Source: Lachnospiraceae bacterium (lineage in GTDB: Bacteria > Bacillota > Clostridia > Lachnospirales > Lachnospiraceae). Taken from it: a DNA stretch of 16,422 bases. This document shows positions 6,841 through 14,074 of the stretch, piece after piece; within the stretch, counting starts at the first letter, position 1; each line of letters starts with the position of its first letter. The position numbers and the translations under genes are program-made. A model generated the notes under the pieces. The model worked only from the letters and a program-made list of their open reading frames with translations, had not been told where the DNA came from and made no database searches. Location: positions 1 through 16,422 of the forward strand of contig DNJM01000167.1 in the NCBI GenBank assembly GCA_003489085.1, read 5' to 3'.

Positions 6841-7446
6841 TTATGACAGGTCATCAATGACATTCCCTTTTCGAATGTATTCTTCTACAATCTCCTGCAT
6901 GATCTCCCAGATCTCCGGCGCACACATCGGAATCCGTTCATTCCGTTTATAGATCTGGCTCTTTCTGACCTCGTGTTCCTTCCAGCTTCTGCCATTCGAC
7001 GCTGCATTCAGAAGCAGCGGCTGAAAATTATCCAGCACATGGGCGAACTTCGCTTCCGGTGTCTCATACCCTTCGAACTCCTCCCAGAGTGCACGGAAGC
7101 TTTCCCCCTGATCCTCCGGCAACAGTCCGAAAATGCGGTCTGCTGCCCGGACCTCTCTCTCCCGCTTGTCCTTTGCTCCTTCTGCATCATAGGCATAAGT
7201 ATCTCCTGCATCAATTTCCACCAGATCATGCAGCAGCACCATCGTCATAACCTTGCATACATCGACTTTTTCTGCTGCGTATTCCTGCAGAAGAACCGCC
7301 ATCAGCGCCAGATGCCAGGAATGCTCTGCATCATTTTCCTTCCGCTTCCCATTCGCCAGATAGGTCTGACGAAAAATATCCTTTACCTTGTCAATTTCAA
7401 CAATGAAATGAATCTGATTCTTAAGTCGTTCTTTTCTTTCTTCCAT
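6841..7446 (-). CDS. HD-domain phosphohydrolase, YfbR-like (HD_3)
   Basis: A 201-residue HD-superfamily protein. Metal-binding residues are visible: HSWH at 42-45, the HD dyad His73-Asp74 with Asp79 in the following EIDAGD, and Asp139 in HVLDN. This arrangement matches the HD_3/YfbR-type group, whose E. coli member YfbR is a 5'-deoxynucleotidase. The substrate here is inferred only from that family. The ATG at 7446 is preferred over an upstream start at 7509. It reduces the overlap with fabT to 26 nt, begins at the conserved region and has a GGGGA-like site just upstream. The overlap implies translational coupling to fabT, and pepF follows after 24 bp. Confidence 0.85.
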   Translation of the reverse strand: MEERKERLKNQIHFIVEIDKVKDIFRQTYLANGKRKENDAEHSWHLALMAVLLQEYAAEKVDVCKVMTMVLLHDLVEIDAGDTYAYDAEGAKDKREREVRAADRIFGLLPEDQGESFRALWEEFEGYETPEAKFAHVLDNFQPLLLNAASNGRSWKEHEVRKSQIYKRNERIPMCAPEIWEIMQEIVEEYIRKGNVIDDLS

Positions 7447-7912
7447 TTTCCCCACTCTCTGCCTCGGTTTCCGTATTCTTATATTTCCGGAAGAATTCCG
7501 ATAACCCATCCAGGGTCTTCATCAGAACCGGTATCTCTTCCCCGGACAGACGTTCTACAACAGCCTGTGTCATCTGATGATGAAAATCCGCATGATGGTA
7601 ATAAGCCTTTTCGCCCTTCTCTGTCAAACGAACGTAGACCACCCTGCGGTCCCGTTCGCTGCGCTGCCGGGTCACATATTTCTTATTCACCAGACTGTTG
7701 ACCGCTGTCGTAAGAGATCCTACTGTGATATTCAGCTTCTTTGCAATTGCAGACATGTTGTTTCCCTCTCCCAGGCCGATTGCTTCAATGACATGCATAT
7801 CATTGTTCGTAATATCCTCAAACTCTTTCGTAATGATGGCCTTTTCCTCCAATGCCCAGATCTCGTTGAATAAATGCACCAGGATGTCATTGATCGCTTT
7901 ATATGTGTCCAC
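7421..7912 (-). CDS. fabT: MarR-family transcriptional regulator, FabT-like
   Basis: A 163-residue winged-helix regulator. The start of the protein, the DMHVIEAIG segment (38-46), the helix-turn-helix (about 51-80, AIAKKL then GSLTTAVNSL) and the wing (SERDRRVVYVRLT, 85-97) closely follow my recollection of streptococcal FabT. FabT represses fatty acid synthesis genes when long-chain acyl-ACP accumulates, and its place beside the FAS II operon supports the same role. Streptococcal fabT leads the operon, whereas here it trails it behind its own promoter. The start codon is GTG with GGGAG 8 nt upstream. The C-terminal tail is long and polar and overlaps the next gene by 26 nt. No obvious FabT-type palindrome was found at its promoter. 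Confidence 0.88.
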   Translation of the reverse strand: MDTYKAINDILVHLFNEIWALEEKAIITKEFEDITNNDMHVIEAIGLGEGNNMSAIAKKLNITVGSLTTAVNSLVNKKYVTRQRSERDRRVVYVRLTEKGEKAYYHHADFHHQMTQAVVERLSGEEIPVLMKTLDGLSEFFRKYKNTETEAESGENGRKKRTT

Positions 7913-7960
7913 CGTTTCTTCTCCCTCTTTGACAGATCTGCCTCTTCATTTTACACATTT

Positions 7961-7990
7961 ATTATATACAGTTTCCGGGCAAAGAATCAA
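7961..7990 (-). promoter_or_regulatory. Promoter of the fabT-HD-pepF unit
   Basis: Minus-strand TTGATT (7985-7990), 18-bp spacer, perfect TATAAT (7961-7966), about 50 bp before the GTG start of fabT. No intrinsic terminator separates it from accDA. Read-through from the FAS operon plus local initiation is therefore likely. Confidence 0.55.
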
Positions 7991-8081
7991 TCACTTCTTT
8001 TACGGTTTCCAGCTTTTTGTCCGCCAGCAGCGGTGCAGAACCCTTTTCCCTATCACCTCTAAAATTTCCGGAAGCGTTCAT
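7962..8081 (-). CDS. Possible 39-residue small ORF between accDA and fabT
   Basis: An ATG frame that overlaps the last 23 bases of accDA in another reading frame and continues for 39 codons. It fills most of the accDA-fabT gap and ends within the fabT -10 box. The C-terminal half (…LLADKKLETVKEVIDSLP…) has the composition of a soluble helical protein rather than random sequence. A weak GGAAG lies 7 nt before the ATG. I do not recognise it. It could be a real small protein, the remnant of a longer gene, or chance. Confidence 0.25.
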   Translation of the reverse strand: MNASGNFRGDREKGSAPLLADKKLETVKEVIDSLPGNCI

Positions 8082-9783
8082 AACGGCGCTTCCGCCGTTC
8101 CTCTTCCTTCATTGTTCCATATTGCTCCAAAAAATCCTCTATGCCATGTTCCAGCCGCAGCAGCACCTCTGATAAATTCATTCGTGTCAGATGCTCCGGT
8201 TCCTGGATCACCCGTTCAATTACACCAAGTATTTTCAGATCTTCTGCAGTCAGCTTCATCACAGCCGCAGCATCCGCTGCTTTCTTACTGTCCTTCCATA
8301 GAATCGAAGCAAAGCCTTCCGGTGAAAGAATCGAGTAGACCGCATTTTCCAGCATCCACACCTGATCCCCTGCAGCCAGCGCCAGTGCACCGCCGCTTCC
8401 GCCTTCTCCAATCACAATAGAAAGCACAGAGGTATCCAATGTCGACAATTCGAACTGGCTCCTTGCAATCGCTTCCCCCTGTCCTCGTTCTTCCGCTTCC
8501 AGTCCACAGAAAGCCCCCGGTGTATCTACAAAGCAAATTACCGGCCGATGGAACTTCTCCGCCTGCTTCATTAGTCGCAGTGCCTTCCGATACCCTTCCG
8601 GATAGGGCATACCAAAGTTTCTTTTCATGCGTTCCTTTGTAGTACTGCCCTTTTCCTGTGCAATCACCGTTACCGGCATTCCATGAAACCAGGCCAGACC
8701 ACCGATGATAGCCGGATCATCCCCAAAGCACCGATCCCCATGCAGTTCCAGGAATCCGGTAAACAACCCCTTCAGATAATCACTTCCCACCGGGCGATCC
8801 TGCATCCGGGAAACCTGTACTCGTTCCCAGGGAGATATCTTTCTGTTTACTGCATATACCTGCTTTTTTGATGCTTCACACGTTCCCCCTTTTCCTGCCT
8901 TTTCCTTTGCTGTATGCAGTTTCAGCAGCTCGGTCAAAGTCTCTTTTAGCTCTTCCCGTTCCACAATCCGGTCAATAAAGCCATGCTCCAGAAGAAATTC
9001 AGCTCTTTGGAATCCTTTGGGAAGCTTCTGTCCAATCGTCTGTTCAATCACACGCGGCCCGGCAAATCCTATCAGTGCATTCGGTTCTGCAAGGATAATA
9101 TCTCCCAACATGCCAAAGCTTGCTGTAACACCGCCTGTTGTCGGATCTGTCAGCACTGTAATATATAGAAGTCCAGCGTCGCTGTGCCGTTTTAGTGCTG
9201 CGGATGTCTTCGCCATCTGCATCAAAGAGATCATTCCCTCCTGCATTCTGGCACCGCCGGAGCAGGTAAATAAAATAAGTGGGAGTTTCATTTGTGTTGC
9301 ACGTTCTGCCGCACGCACAATCTTCTCTCCCACCACATGTCCCATGCTGGCCATCATAAAGCGGCCATCACAGACTCCAAGCACTGCTTCCCGTCCTCCG
9401 ATCCGGACCTTTCCTGTCACCACCGCTTCATTCAGTCCCGTCTTCTCCTGCAGTTTTCCGAGCTTCTCTTCATAGCCCTTATACTGCAGCGGATTTCCAA
9501 CAGGCATTTCAGCATCCCATTCCTCAAAGCTTCCTTCATCTGCAAGCATCCGGATCCGGCGGTATGCATGCACCCGAAAATAATTATGGCATCGGGGGCA
9601 AATGTAGTAGTTCTTACGTACCTCTTCCGTAAAAACAGCTGCCTTACAGGCATTACATCTCTTCAGAAGTCCTTCGGGAACTTCCGGTTTCCCGCCTGTC
9701 TCCCCTTGTCCGGAAATCTGTCCGGAAACATCCTTCAAGTCAAAACTATTTTTTCTCTTTAGAAATATTTCTCTTAACTTCAT
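8059..9783 (-). CDS. accDA: Acetyl-CoA carboxylase carboxyltransferase, fused beta-alpha (AccD-AccA)
   Basis: One 574-residue chain carrying both carboxyltransferase halves that move CO2 from biotin to acetyl-CoA to form malonyl-CoA. The AccD part comes first, with a zinc ribbon (Cys43, Cys46, Cys62, Cys65), CSGGARMQ from 174 and GFAGPRVIEQT from 239. A low-complexity linker follows (about 289-314). The AccA part then has DTPGAFCGLEAEERGQGEA (420-438) and GEGGSGGALAL (459-469) and ends in a basic tail. Most bacteria encode the halves separately; the fusion is known in some clostridial lineages. The ATG at 9783, 4 nt after the accC stop with AAAGG upstream, matches AccD N-termini (MKLREIF). 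A TTG further upstream, inside accC, is rejected. Confidence 0.95.
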   Translation of the reverse strand: MKLREIFLKRKNSFDLKDVSGQISGQGETGGKPEVPEGLLKRCNACKAAVFTEEVRKNYYICPRCHNYFRVHAYRRIRMLADEGSFEEWDAEMPVGNPLQYKGYEEKLGKLQEKTGLNEAVVTGKVRIGGREAVLGVCDGRFMMASMGHVVGEKIVRAAERATQMKLPLILFTCSGGARMQEGMISLMQMAKTSAALKRHSDAGLLYITVLTDPTTGGVTASFGMLGDIILAEPNALIGFAGPRVIEQTIGQKLPKGFQRAEFLLEHGFIDRIVEREELKETLTELLKLHTAKEKAGKGGTCEASKKQVYAVNRKISPWERVQVSRMQDRPVGSDYLKGLFTGFLELHGDRCFGDDPAIIGGLAWFHGMPVTVIAQEKGSTTKERMKRNFGMPYPEGYRKALRLMKQAEKFHRPVICFVDTPGAFCGLEAEERGQGEAIARSQFELSTLDTSVLSIVIGEGGSGGALALAAGDQVWMLENAVYSILSPEGFASILWKDSKKAADAAAVMKLTAEDLKILGVIERVIQEPEHLTRMNLSEVLLRLEHGIEDFLEQYGTMKEEERRKRRYERFRKF

Positions 9784-9787
9784 GCAT

Positions 9788-11122
9788 CTACAGCCTTTCA
9801 ATAAACTCAATATCAATGTTTCCTATCTGATAATCCGGATGGTTCATGATTTCATACTGATAGTCGATATTGGTATCTACTCCTTCGATCATTATCTCGC
9901 CCAGAGCACATTTCATCTTGGCTATGGCCTCTTTACGGCTCCCGGCATGCACGATCAGCTTTGCCAGCATGGAATCATAGTAGGGCGGTACCGTATAGCC
10001 GCTGTACACTGCCGTATCAATCCGGATCCCCTGTCCCCCCGGCAGATACAGATCGGTAATCTTTCCCGGAGACGGGCAGAAGCCTTTCTTCGGATTCTCG
10101 GCATTAATCCTGCATTCAATCGCATGACCATCCAGCCGGATATTTTCCTGTCTGTAGCCCAGCTTTTCTCCGGAAGCAATCCGCAGCTGTTCCTTAACCA
10201 GATCGAGGCCTGTCACCCATTCTGTCACGGGGTGCTCTACCTGGATTCTGGTGTTCATTTCCATAAAATAAAATGCCCCGCTTTTTTCCAGCAGGAATTC
10301 TATTGTTCCTGCATTTACATAACCGGCTGCTTTTGCGGCCCGGACTGCAGCCTCTCCCATGCGCTTTCGTAGTTCTTCTGTCAGTGCCATGGACGGAGAT
10401 TCTTCGATCAGCTTCTGATGACAGCGCTGAATGGAGCAGTCCCTTTCCCCCAGATGCACTACGTTCCCATACTGATCCGCCAGGATCTGAAATTCGATAT
10501 GCCGCGGTTTCTCTACAAAATGCTCAATATACATCATAGCATCGCCAAATGCTCTTTTCGCTTCCTCCTGCGCTGTCCGGAAAGCCATTTCGAATTCTTC
10601 TGCGGATGCTGCCATACGCATTCCCTTACCGCCGCCGCCCATTGCTGCCTTTATCATCACCGGATATCCGATCTCCTCTGCCGCCATTTTCCCTGCCGCC
10701 GCATGATACAGAGGTTCCTGGCTTCCCGGAATCACCGGTACTCCGGCGGCCAGCATGGTATTCCTGGCTTCTGCCTTATTTCCGAGATGCCGGATAACGG
10801 ATGACGGCGGCCCGATAAACGTAATATGGCACTGTTCACACAGCTCGGCAAATTTACTGTTCTCCGAAAGGAATCCGAAGCCGGGATGAACCGCGTCTGC
10901 TCCTGACACCATTGTAGCACTGATGATCTCTGCCATATTCAGATAGCTGTCTCTGGAAGCCGCCGGTCCGATGCAGATTGCTTCATCCGCCAGCTGCGTA
11001 TGCAGCGCTTCTTTATCTGCTTCTGAATACACAGCAACCGTTGCAATATTCATTTCCCGGCATGCCCGGATAATCCGTACGGCGATCTCTCCCCGATTGG
11101 CAATCAATACCTTCTTTAACAT
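9788..11122 (-). CDS. accC: Acetyl-CoA carboxylase, biotin carboxylase subunit
   Basis: ATP-grasp enzyme that carboxylates the biotin on AccB using bicarbonate and ATP. It is 444 residues, the normal length. Visible are the N-terminal ANRGEIAVRIIRA (8-20), the ATP-binding glycine loop MGGGGKGM (161-168), HIEFQ (208-212), ERDCSIQ (226-232) and MEMNTRIQVEHPVTE (287-301), which holds catalytic and metal-binding residues. In the nearly invariant segment that reads RRHQK in E. coli, this protein reads R-C-H-Q-K: Cys234 (codon TGT at 10421-10423) occupies the place of an arginine. The flanking catalytic residues are intact. It lies 31 bp after fabZ and 4 bp before accDA. Confidence 0.96.
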   Translation of the reverse strand: MLKKVLIANRGEIAVRIIRACREMNIATVAVYSEADKEALHTQLADEAICIGPAASRDSYLNMAEIISATMVSGADAVHPGFGFLSENSKFAELCEQCHITFIGPPSSVIRHLGNKAEARNTMLAAGVPVIPGSQEPLYHAAAGKMAAEEIGYPVMIKAAMGGGGKGMRMAASAEEFEMAFRTAQEEAKRAFGDAMMYIEHFVEKPRHIEFQILADQYGNVVHLGERDCSIQRCHQKLIEESPSMALTEELRKRMGEAAVRAAKAAGYVNAGTIEFLLEKSGAFYFMEMNTRIQVEHPVTEWVTGLDLVKEQLRIASGEKLGYRQENIRLDGHAIECRINAENPKKGFCPSPGKITDLYLPGGQGIRIDTAVYSGYTVPPYYDSMLAKLIVHAGSRKEAIAKMKCALGEIMIEGVDTNIDYQYEIMNHPDYQIGNIDIEFIERL

Positions 11123-11153
11123 AGCCTGTCCATCCTTTTCCTCTGCGTTTCTA

Positions 11154-11582
11154 TCATCCTACCATAAAGGTCAGCTCCGCACTGACAACAACCCTGCCTT
11201 CAACCGAGGCAATTGCTTCTCCAACTCCCATCGGCCCCTTCTGCCGGATGATTCTGGTCTCCAGTCTGACCTTATCTCCCGGTACGATCTTACCGCGGAA
11301 TCTGCAGTTCCTAATACCGCCAAAGTAGGCTGTTTTTCCCTGATTTCCTTCTTTACTAAGAATCGCTACTGCCCCGGTCTGTGCCAGTGCTTCCATCGTC
11401 AGTACTCCCGGCATCACCGGTTCCTGTGGAAAATGTCCCGCGAAGAACTCTTCCCGATAAGATACACATTTATATCCAACTGCGTATTCTCCCGGCTCAT
11501 AATCCTCGATATAATCAATCAGCAAAAACGGATGCCTGTGCGGGATGATCTCCTGAATCTGCCGTATATTCAATTTCTTCAC
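11154..11582 (-). CDS. fabZ: 3-hydroxyacyl-ACP dehydratase FabZ
   Basis: Hot-dog-fold dehydratase of fatty acid elongation that turns 3-hydroxyacyl-ACP into trans-2-enoyl-ACP. It is 142 residues, full length. The catalytic pair is His50 in GHFPQEPVMPGV and Glu64 in MEALAQ. The N-terminal IPHRHPFLLID (13-23) is the family signature. The start codon is GTG with a perfect AGGAGG 8 nt upstream, 12 bp after accB. No fabA-type or fabM/fabN isomerase gene is seen in this window, so the source of unsaturated fatty acids cannot be told from it. Confidence 0.96.
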   Translation of the reverse strand: MKKLNIRQIQEIIPHRHPFLLIDYIEDYEPGEYAVGYKCVSYREEFFAGHFPQEPVMPGVLTMEALAQTGAVAILSKEGNQGKTAYFGGIRNCRFRGKIVPGDKVRLETRIIRQKGPMGVGEAIASVEGRVVVSAELTFMVG

Positions 11583-11594
11583 TGCTTTTTCCTC

Positions 11595-12038
11595 CTATCG
11601 GATCCGAAACAGTGGCTGCCCATATTCCACAGCCTGCCCGTTCGTAACAAAAACCTCAGCTACCGTGCCGTCAAACTCACTTTCAATCTCATTCATCAGC
11701 TTCATTGCTTCCACAATCGCCACAACCTGTCCTCTCGTAACCGAGTCCCCTACCGAAACGAATGGCTCTGTACCTTCCTGCGGAGCTGCATAGAAGGTCC
11801 CCACTAACGGCGAAGTCACGAGATGACCTTCTCTATAAACTACTTCAGAAGCGTTTTCCGTTTCATAAGACGGGAGGATAAAAGCATCTGCTCTCTCCGC
11901 AGGAGCCTTTTCTGCACTAAATGCCTGCCCTGCTTTCTTCTTCATATGAATATGGATTCCATGCTCTTCCAGCCGGAATTCCGTCAGGCCGGAGTCCGAA
12001 ATCTTCTGAATCAATGTCAACAGCTGTTCAAATTCCAT
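11595..12038 (-). CDS. accB: Biotin carboxyl carrier protein of acetyl-CoA carboxylase
   Basis: Carrier protein whose biotinylated lysine shuttles CO2 between AccC and AccDA. It is 147 residues. An N-terminal helical region binds the carboxylase in homologues (about 1-35), then an Ala/Pro/Glu-rich linker (about 35-60), then the lipoyl/biotinyl domain (about 75-147). The biotin site is Lys113 in EAMKLMNEI. The ATG at 12038 has AAGGGGGAG about 6 nt upstream and begins with MEFEQLLTLI, as in the family. A TTG at 12062 overlapping fabF is rejected. The gap to fabF is 13 bp. Confidence 0.96.
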   Translation of the reverse strand: MEFEQLLTLIQKISDSGLTEFRLEEHGIHIHMKKKAGQAFSAEKAPAERADAFILPSYETENASEVVYREGHLVTSPLVGTFYAAPQEGTEPFVSVGDSVTRGQVVAIVEAMKLMNEIESEFDGTVAEVFVTNGQAVEYGQPLFRIR

Positions 12039-12051
12039 CTCTTTCTCCCCC

Positions 12052-13290
12052 TTAATCTTCAAATCGTTTCAGTAAAAGTGATGCATTGTGTCCGCCGAAT
12101 CCCAGAGAGTTGGTCAATGCATACCGTATCTCCCGTCTTACCGGTGCACCGAAAGTATAGTCCAGGTCACATTCCTCATCTGCCGTCCGGCTTCCCATCG
12201 TCTGGTGTACATATCCCTCCTGAATCGCTTTCACACAGACGATACACTCCACACCGCCGGCCGCTCCCAGCATATGTCCGACCATCGACTTGGTGGAGTT
12301 GATGGATACCTTTTCTGCCGCTTTCTTGAGTGCCAGCCGGATCGCCCTTGTTTCAAAAAGATCATTGTGATGTGTACTGGTACCATGCGCATTGATATAG
12401 TCAACCTCGTCCGGTGCGATCTGCCCCTCTTCCATGGCAAGCAGCATGGCTTTTGCCGCACCGCTGCCATCTTCGGCAGGTGATGTAATATGAAATGCAT
12501 CGCAGGAAGCTCCATATCCTGCTATTTCTGCCAGTATCTGTGCCCCTCTTTCCTTCGCATGCTCCAGCTCCTCCAGGACAACAACACCTGCGCCCTCTCC
12601 GATTACAAATCCATTTCTGTCCCGGTCAAATGGGATCGACGCACGAAGTGGGTTGGATTCTGTTGTCAGCGCCGTCAGATTGGCGAACCCCGCTACCGCC
12701 GTTGGACAGACAGATCCCTCCGTTCCTCCCGCCAGCATCACATCCGCATCCGCGTATTGAATGGCCCGAAAAGCGTCTCCGATACAGTTGCTTCCCGTCG
12801 CACAAGCTGTCACCACATTTGTACATTTTCCTTTTGCTCCCAGCTGAATTGCTACATTGCCGGCAGCCATATTGGAAATCATCATCGGCACCGTCAAAGG
12901 ATTTACTCGGGACGGTCCTCTCTCCTGTATCTTTGCATACTCCGTTTCGATCGTCTGCAGACTGCCGATTCCGGAACCAATGCAGACACCGACCCGGAAC
13001 GGATCCTCTTCCTCCATAAAAAGTCCGGCATCACGGAAAGCCTCCAGGGATGCCGCTACGGCATACTGGGAAAAGATTCCCATTCGTCTTGCCGTCTTAA
13101 AATCCATATAGTCCTTCGCTGCAAAATCTTTCACCTCAGCTGCCAGCTTTACTTTATATTCCGCCGTATCAAACCGGGTAATCGGGCCGATGCCAACCCT
13201 TCCGGCACGAATTCCCTGCCAGAATTCCTCTACACTGTTTCCGATCGGTGTGATTGCTCCCATTCCTGTTACAACGACTCTTCGCTTCAT
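12052..13290 (-). CDS. fabF: Beta-ketoacyl-ACP synthase II
   Basis: Condensing enzyme for chain elongation in FAS II, joining malonyl-ACP to acyl-ACP. It is 412 residues, the normal length. The Cys-His-His triad is Cys163 (TACATGSN), His302 (NAHGTSTHHND) and His339 (GHMLGAAG), with Lys334 just before the last. The C-terminal glycine-rich loop SLGFGGHN (395-402) is present. It starts with ATG behind AAGGAG at 7-nt spacing, 13 bp after fabG. The segment MGSRTADEECDLDY (365-378) departs somewhat from the usual proline-containing sequence before ECDLDY, which is a minor variation. Confidence 0.97.
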   Translation of the reverse strand: MKRRVVVTGMGAITPIGNSVEEFWQGIRAGRVGIGPITRFDTAEYKVKLAAEVKDFAAKDYMDFKTARRMGIFSQYAVAASLEAFRDAGLFMEEEDPFRVGVCIGSGIGSLQTIETEYAKIQERGPSRVNPLTVPMMISNMAAGNVAIQLGAKGKCTNVVTACATGSNCIGDAFRAIQYADADVMLAGGTEGSVCPTAVAGFANLTALTTESNPLRASIPFDRDRNGFVIGEGAGVVVLEELEHAKERGAQILAEIAGYGASCDAFHITSPAEDGSGAAKAMLLAMEEGQIAPDEVDYINAHGTSTHHNDLFETRAIRLALKKAAEKVSINSTKSMVGHMLGAAGGVECIVCVKAIQEGYVHQTMGSRTADEECDLDYTFGAPVRREIRYALTNSLGFGGHNASLLLKRFED

Positions 13291-13303
13291 ACTGCCTCTC
13301 CTT

Positions 13304-14074
13304 CTACATGACCATCCCGCCGTCTACCTGCAGCACCTGCCCGGTGATATAACCTGCCTCATCCGACGCCAGAAATACCACTGCATTCGCTACATCATCC
13401 GCTGTACCAAAAGTCCCCAGCGGTATCTGCGCCCGAGAAGCCTCCCGCACCTTCTCCGAAAGTACCGCCGTCATATCAGTTTCGATAAATCCCGGTGCCA
13501 CTGCATTTACCGTAATCCCTCTGGAAGCCAGTTCTCTGGCAGCCGATCTGGTGATCCCGATAACTCCTGCTTTCGAAGCCGCATAATTCACCTGACCGGC
13601 ATTTCCTGTCATGCCCACCACGGAGGAAAGATTTACGATACGTCCGCTTCTTTGCTTTAACATCTGACGAGAAGTAAAATGAATCATATTAAAAGTCCCT
13701 TTTAAGTTGACAGCAATCACTCTGTCGAATTCTTCTTCTGTCATTTTCATCAGCAGATCGTCCTTCGTAATGCCGGCATTATTCACCAGAATATCAATCC
13801 TTCCGTATTGTCTCAGAACTTCCTTGATAAATGCTCCACAGGTCTCATAATCAGAAACATCACAGGCCATGCAGACAGCCTTGCCGCCGTCTCCTTCTAT
13901 CTCTGCACGAGCCTTCTCTGCACATTCCGCTGATCCGCAATAATTGATCACGACTATAGCACCCTGCGCTGCCAGCTTCTTTGCTGCTGCTTTTCCGATT
14001 CCGCGGGAAGCCCCCGTGACCACAGCCACGCGGCCAGCCAGACGGCCGCCTGTTCTTCCTTTCTTTTCCATCAT
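13304..14074 (-). CDS. fabG: 3-oxoacyl-ACP reductase FabG
   Basis: NADPH-dependent short-chain dehydrogenase that reduces 3-oxoacyl-ACP. It is 256 residues, about ten more than E. coli FabG because of a basic N-terminal extension. The dinucleotide loop TGASRGIG is at 20-27 and NNAG at 98-101. The catalytic set is Asn123, Ser151, Tyr164 and Lys168. The C-terminus (GGMVM) is typical. The ATG overlaps the fabD stop in an ATGA arrangement with GGAGAG upstream, so translation is coupled to fabD. A second in-frame ATG follows at once (14071), so the start may be one residue shorter. Confidence 0.96.
   Translation of the reverse strand: MMEKKGRTGGRLAGRVAVVTGASRGIGKAAAKKLAAQGAIVVINYCGSAECAEKARAEIEGDGGKAVCMACDVSDYETCGAFIKEVLRQYGRIDILVNNAGITKDDLLMKMTEEEFDRVIAVNLKGTFNMIHFTSRQMLKQRSGRIVNLSSVVGMTGNAGQVNYAASKAGVIGITRSAARELASRGITVNAVAPGFIETDMTAVLSEKVREASRAQIPLGTFGTADDVANAVVFLASDEAGYITGQVLQVDGGMVM

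Noticed and set aside
7447..7509. Longer form of the HD-domain protein overlapping fabT by 89 nt
   Set aside because: The extra 21 residues are Arg/Gly/Ser-rich out-of-frame fabT sequence. The ATG at 7446 begins at the conserved domain.
5287..7701. Long plus-strand open frames opposite pepF, the HD gene and fabT (for example 5287-5883, 6210-6860, 6973-7701)
   Set aside because: They lie wholly antisense to genes with clear family motifs, lack ribosome-binding sites and encode Ser/His/Pro/Cys-rich peptides typical of reverse-strand reading.
7991..8058. Terminator between accDA and fabT (stem CCGC/GCGG near 8010-8030)
   Set aside because: The stem is only four base pairs and is followed by an A-run, not a T-run, in the direction of transcription.
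9784..9816. Upstream TTG start extending accDA by 11 residues into accC
   Set aside because: The ATG at 9783 follows the accC stop, has AAAGG upstream and gives the usual AccD N-terminus.
12039..12062. Upstream TTG start extending accB by 8 residues
   Set aside because: The extension is the ribosome-binding region itself (AAGGGGGAG) before the ATG at 12038.
9782..13660. Plus-strand open frames opposite accC, fabZ, fabF and fabG (for example 10971-11807, 12490-13311)
   Set aside because: Shadow frames of strongly conserved minus-strand genes. Their length comes from the codon composition of the opposite strand.
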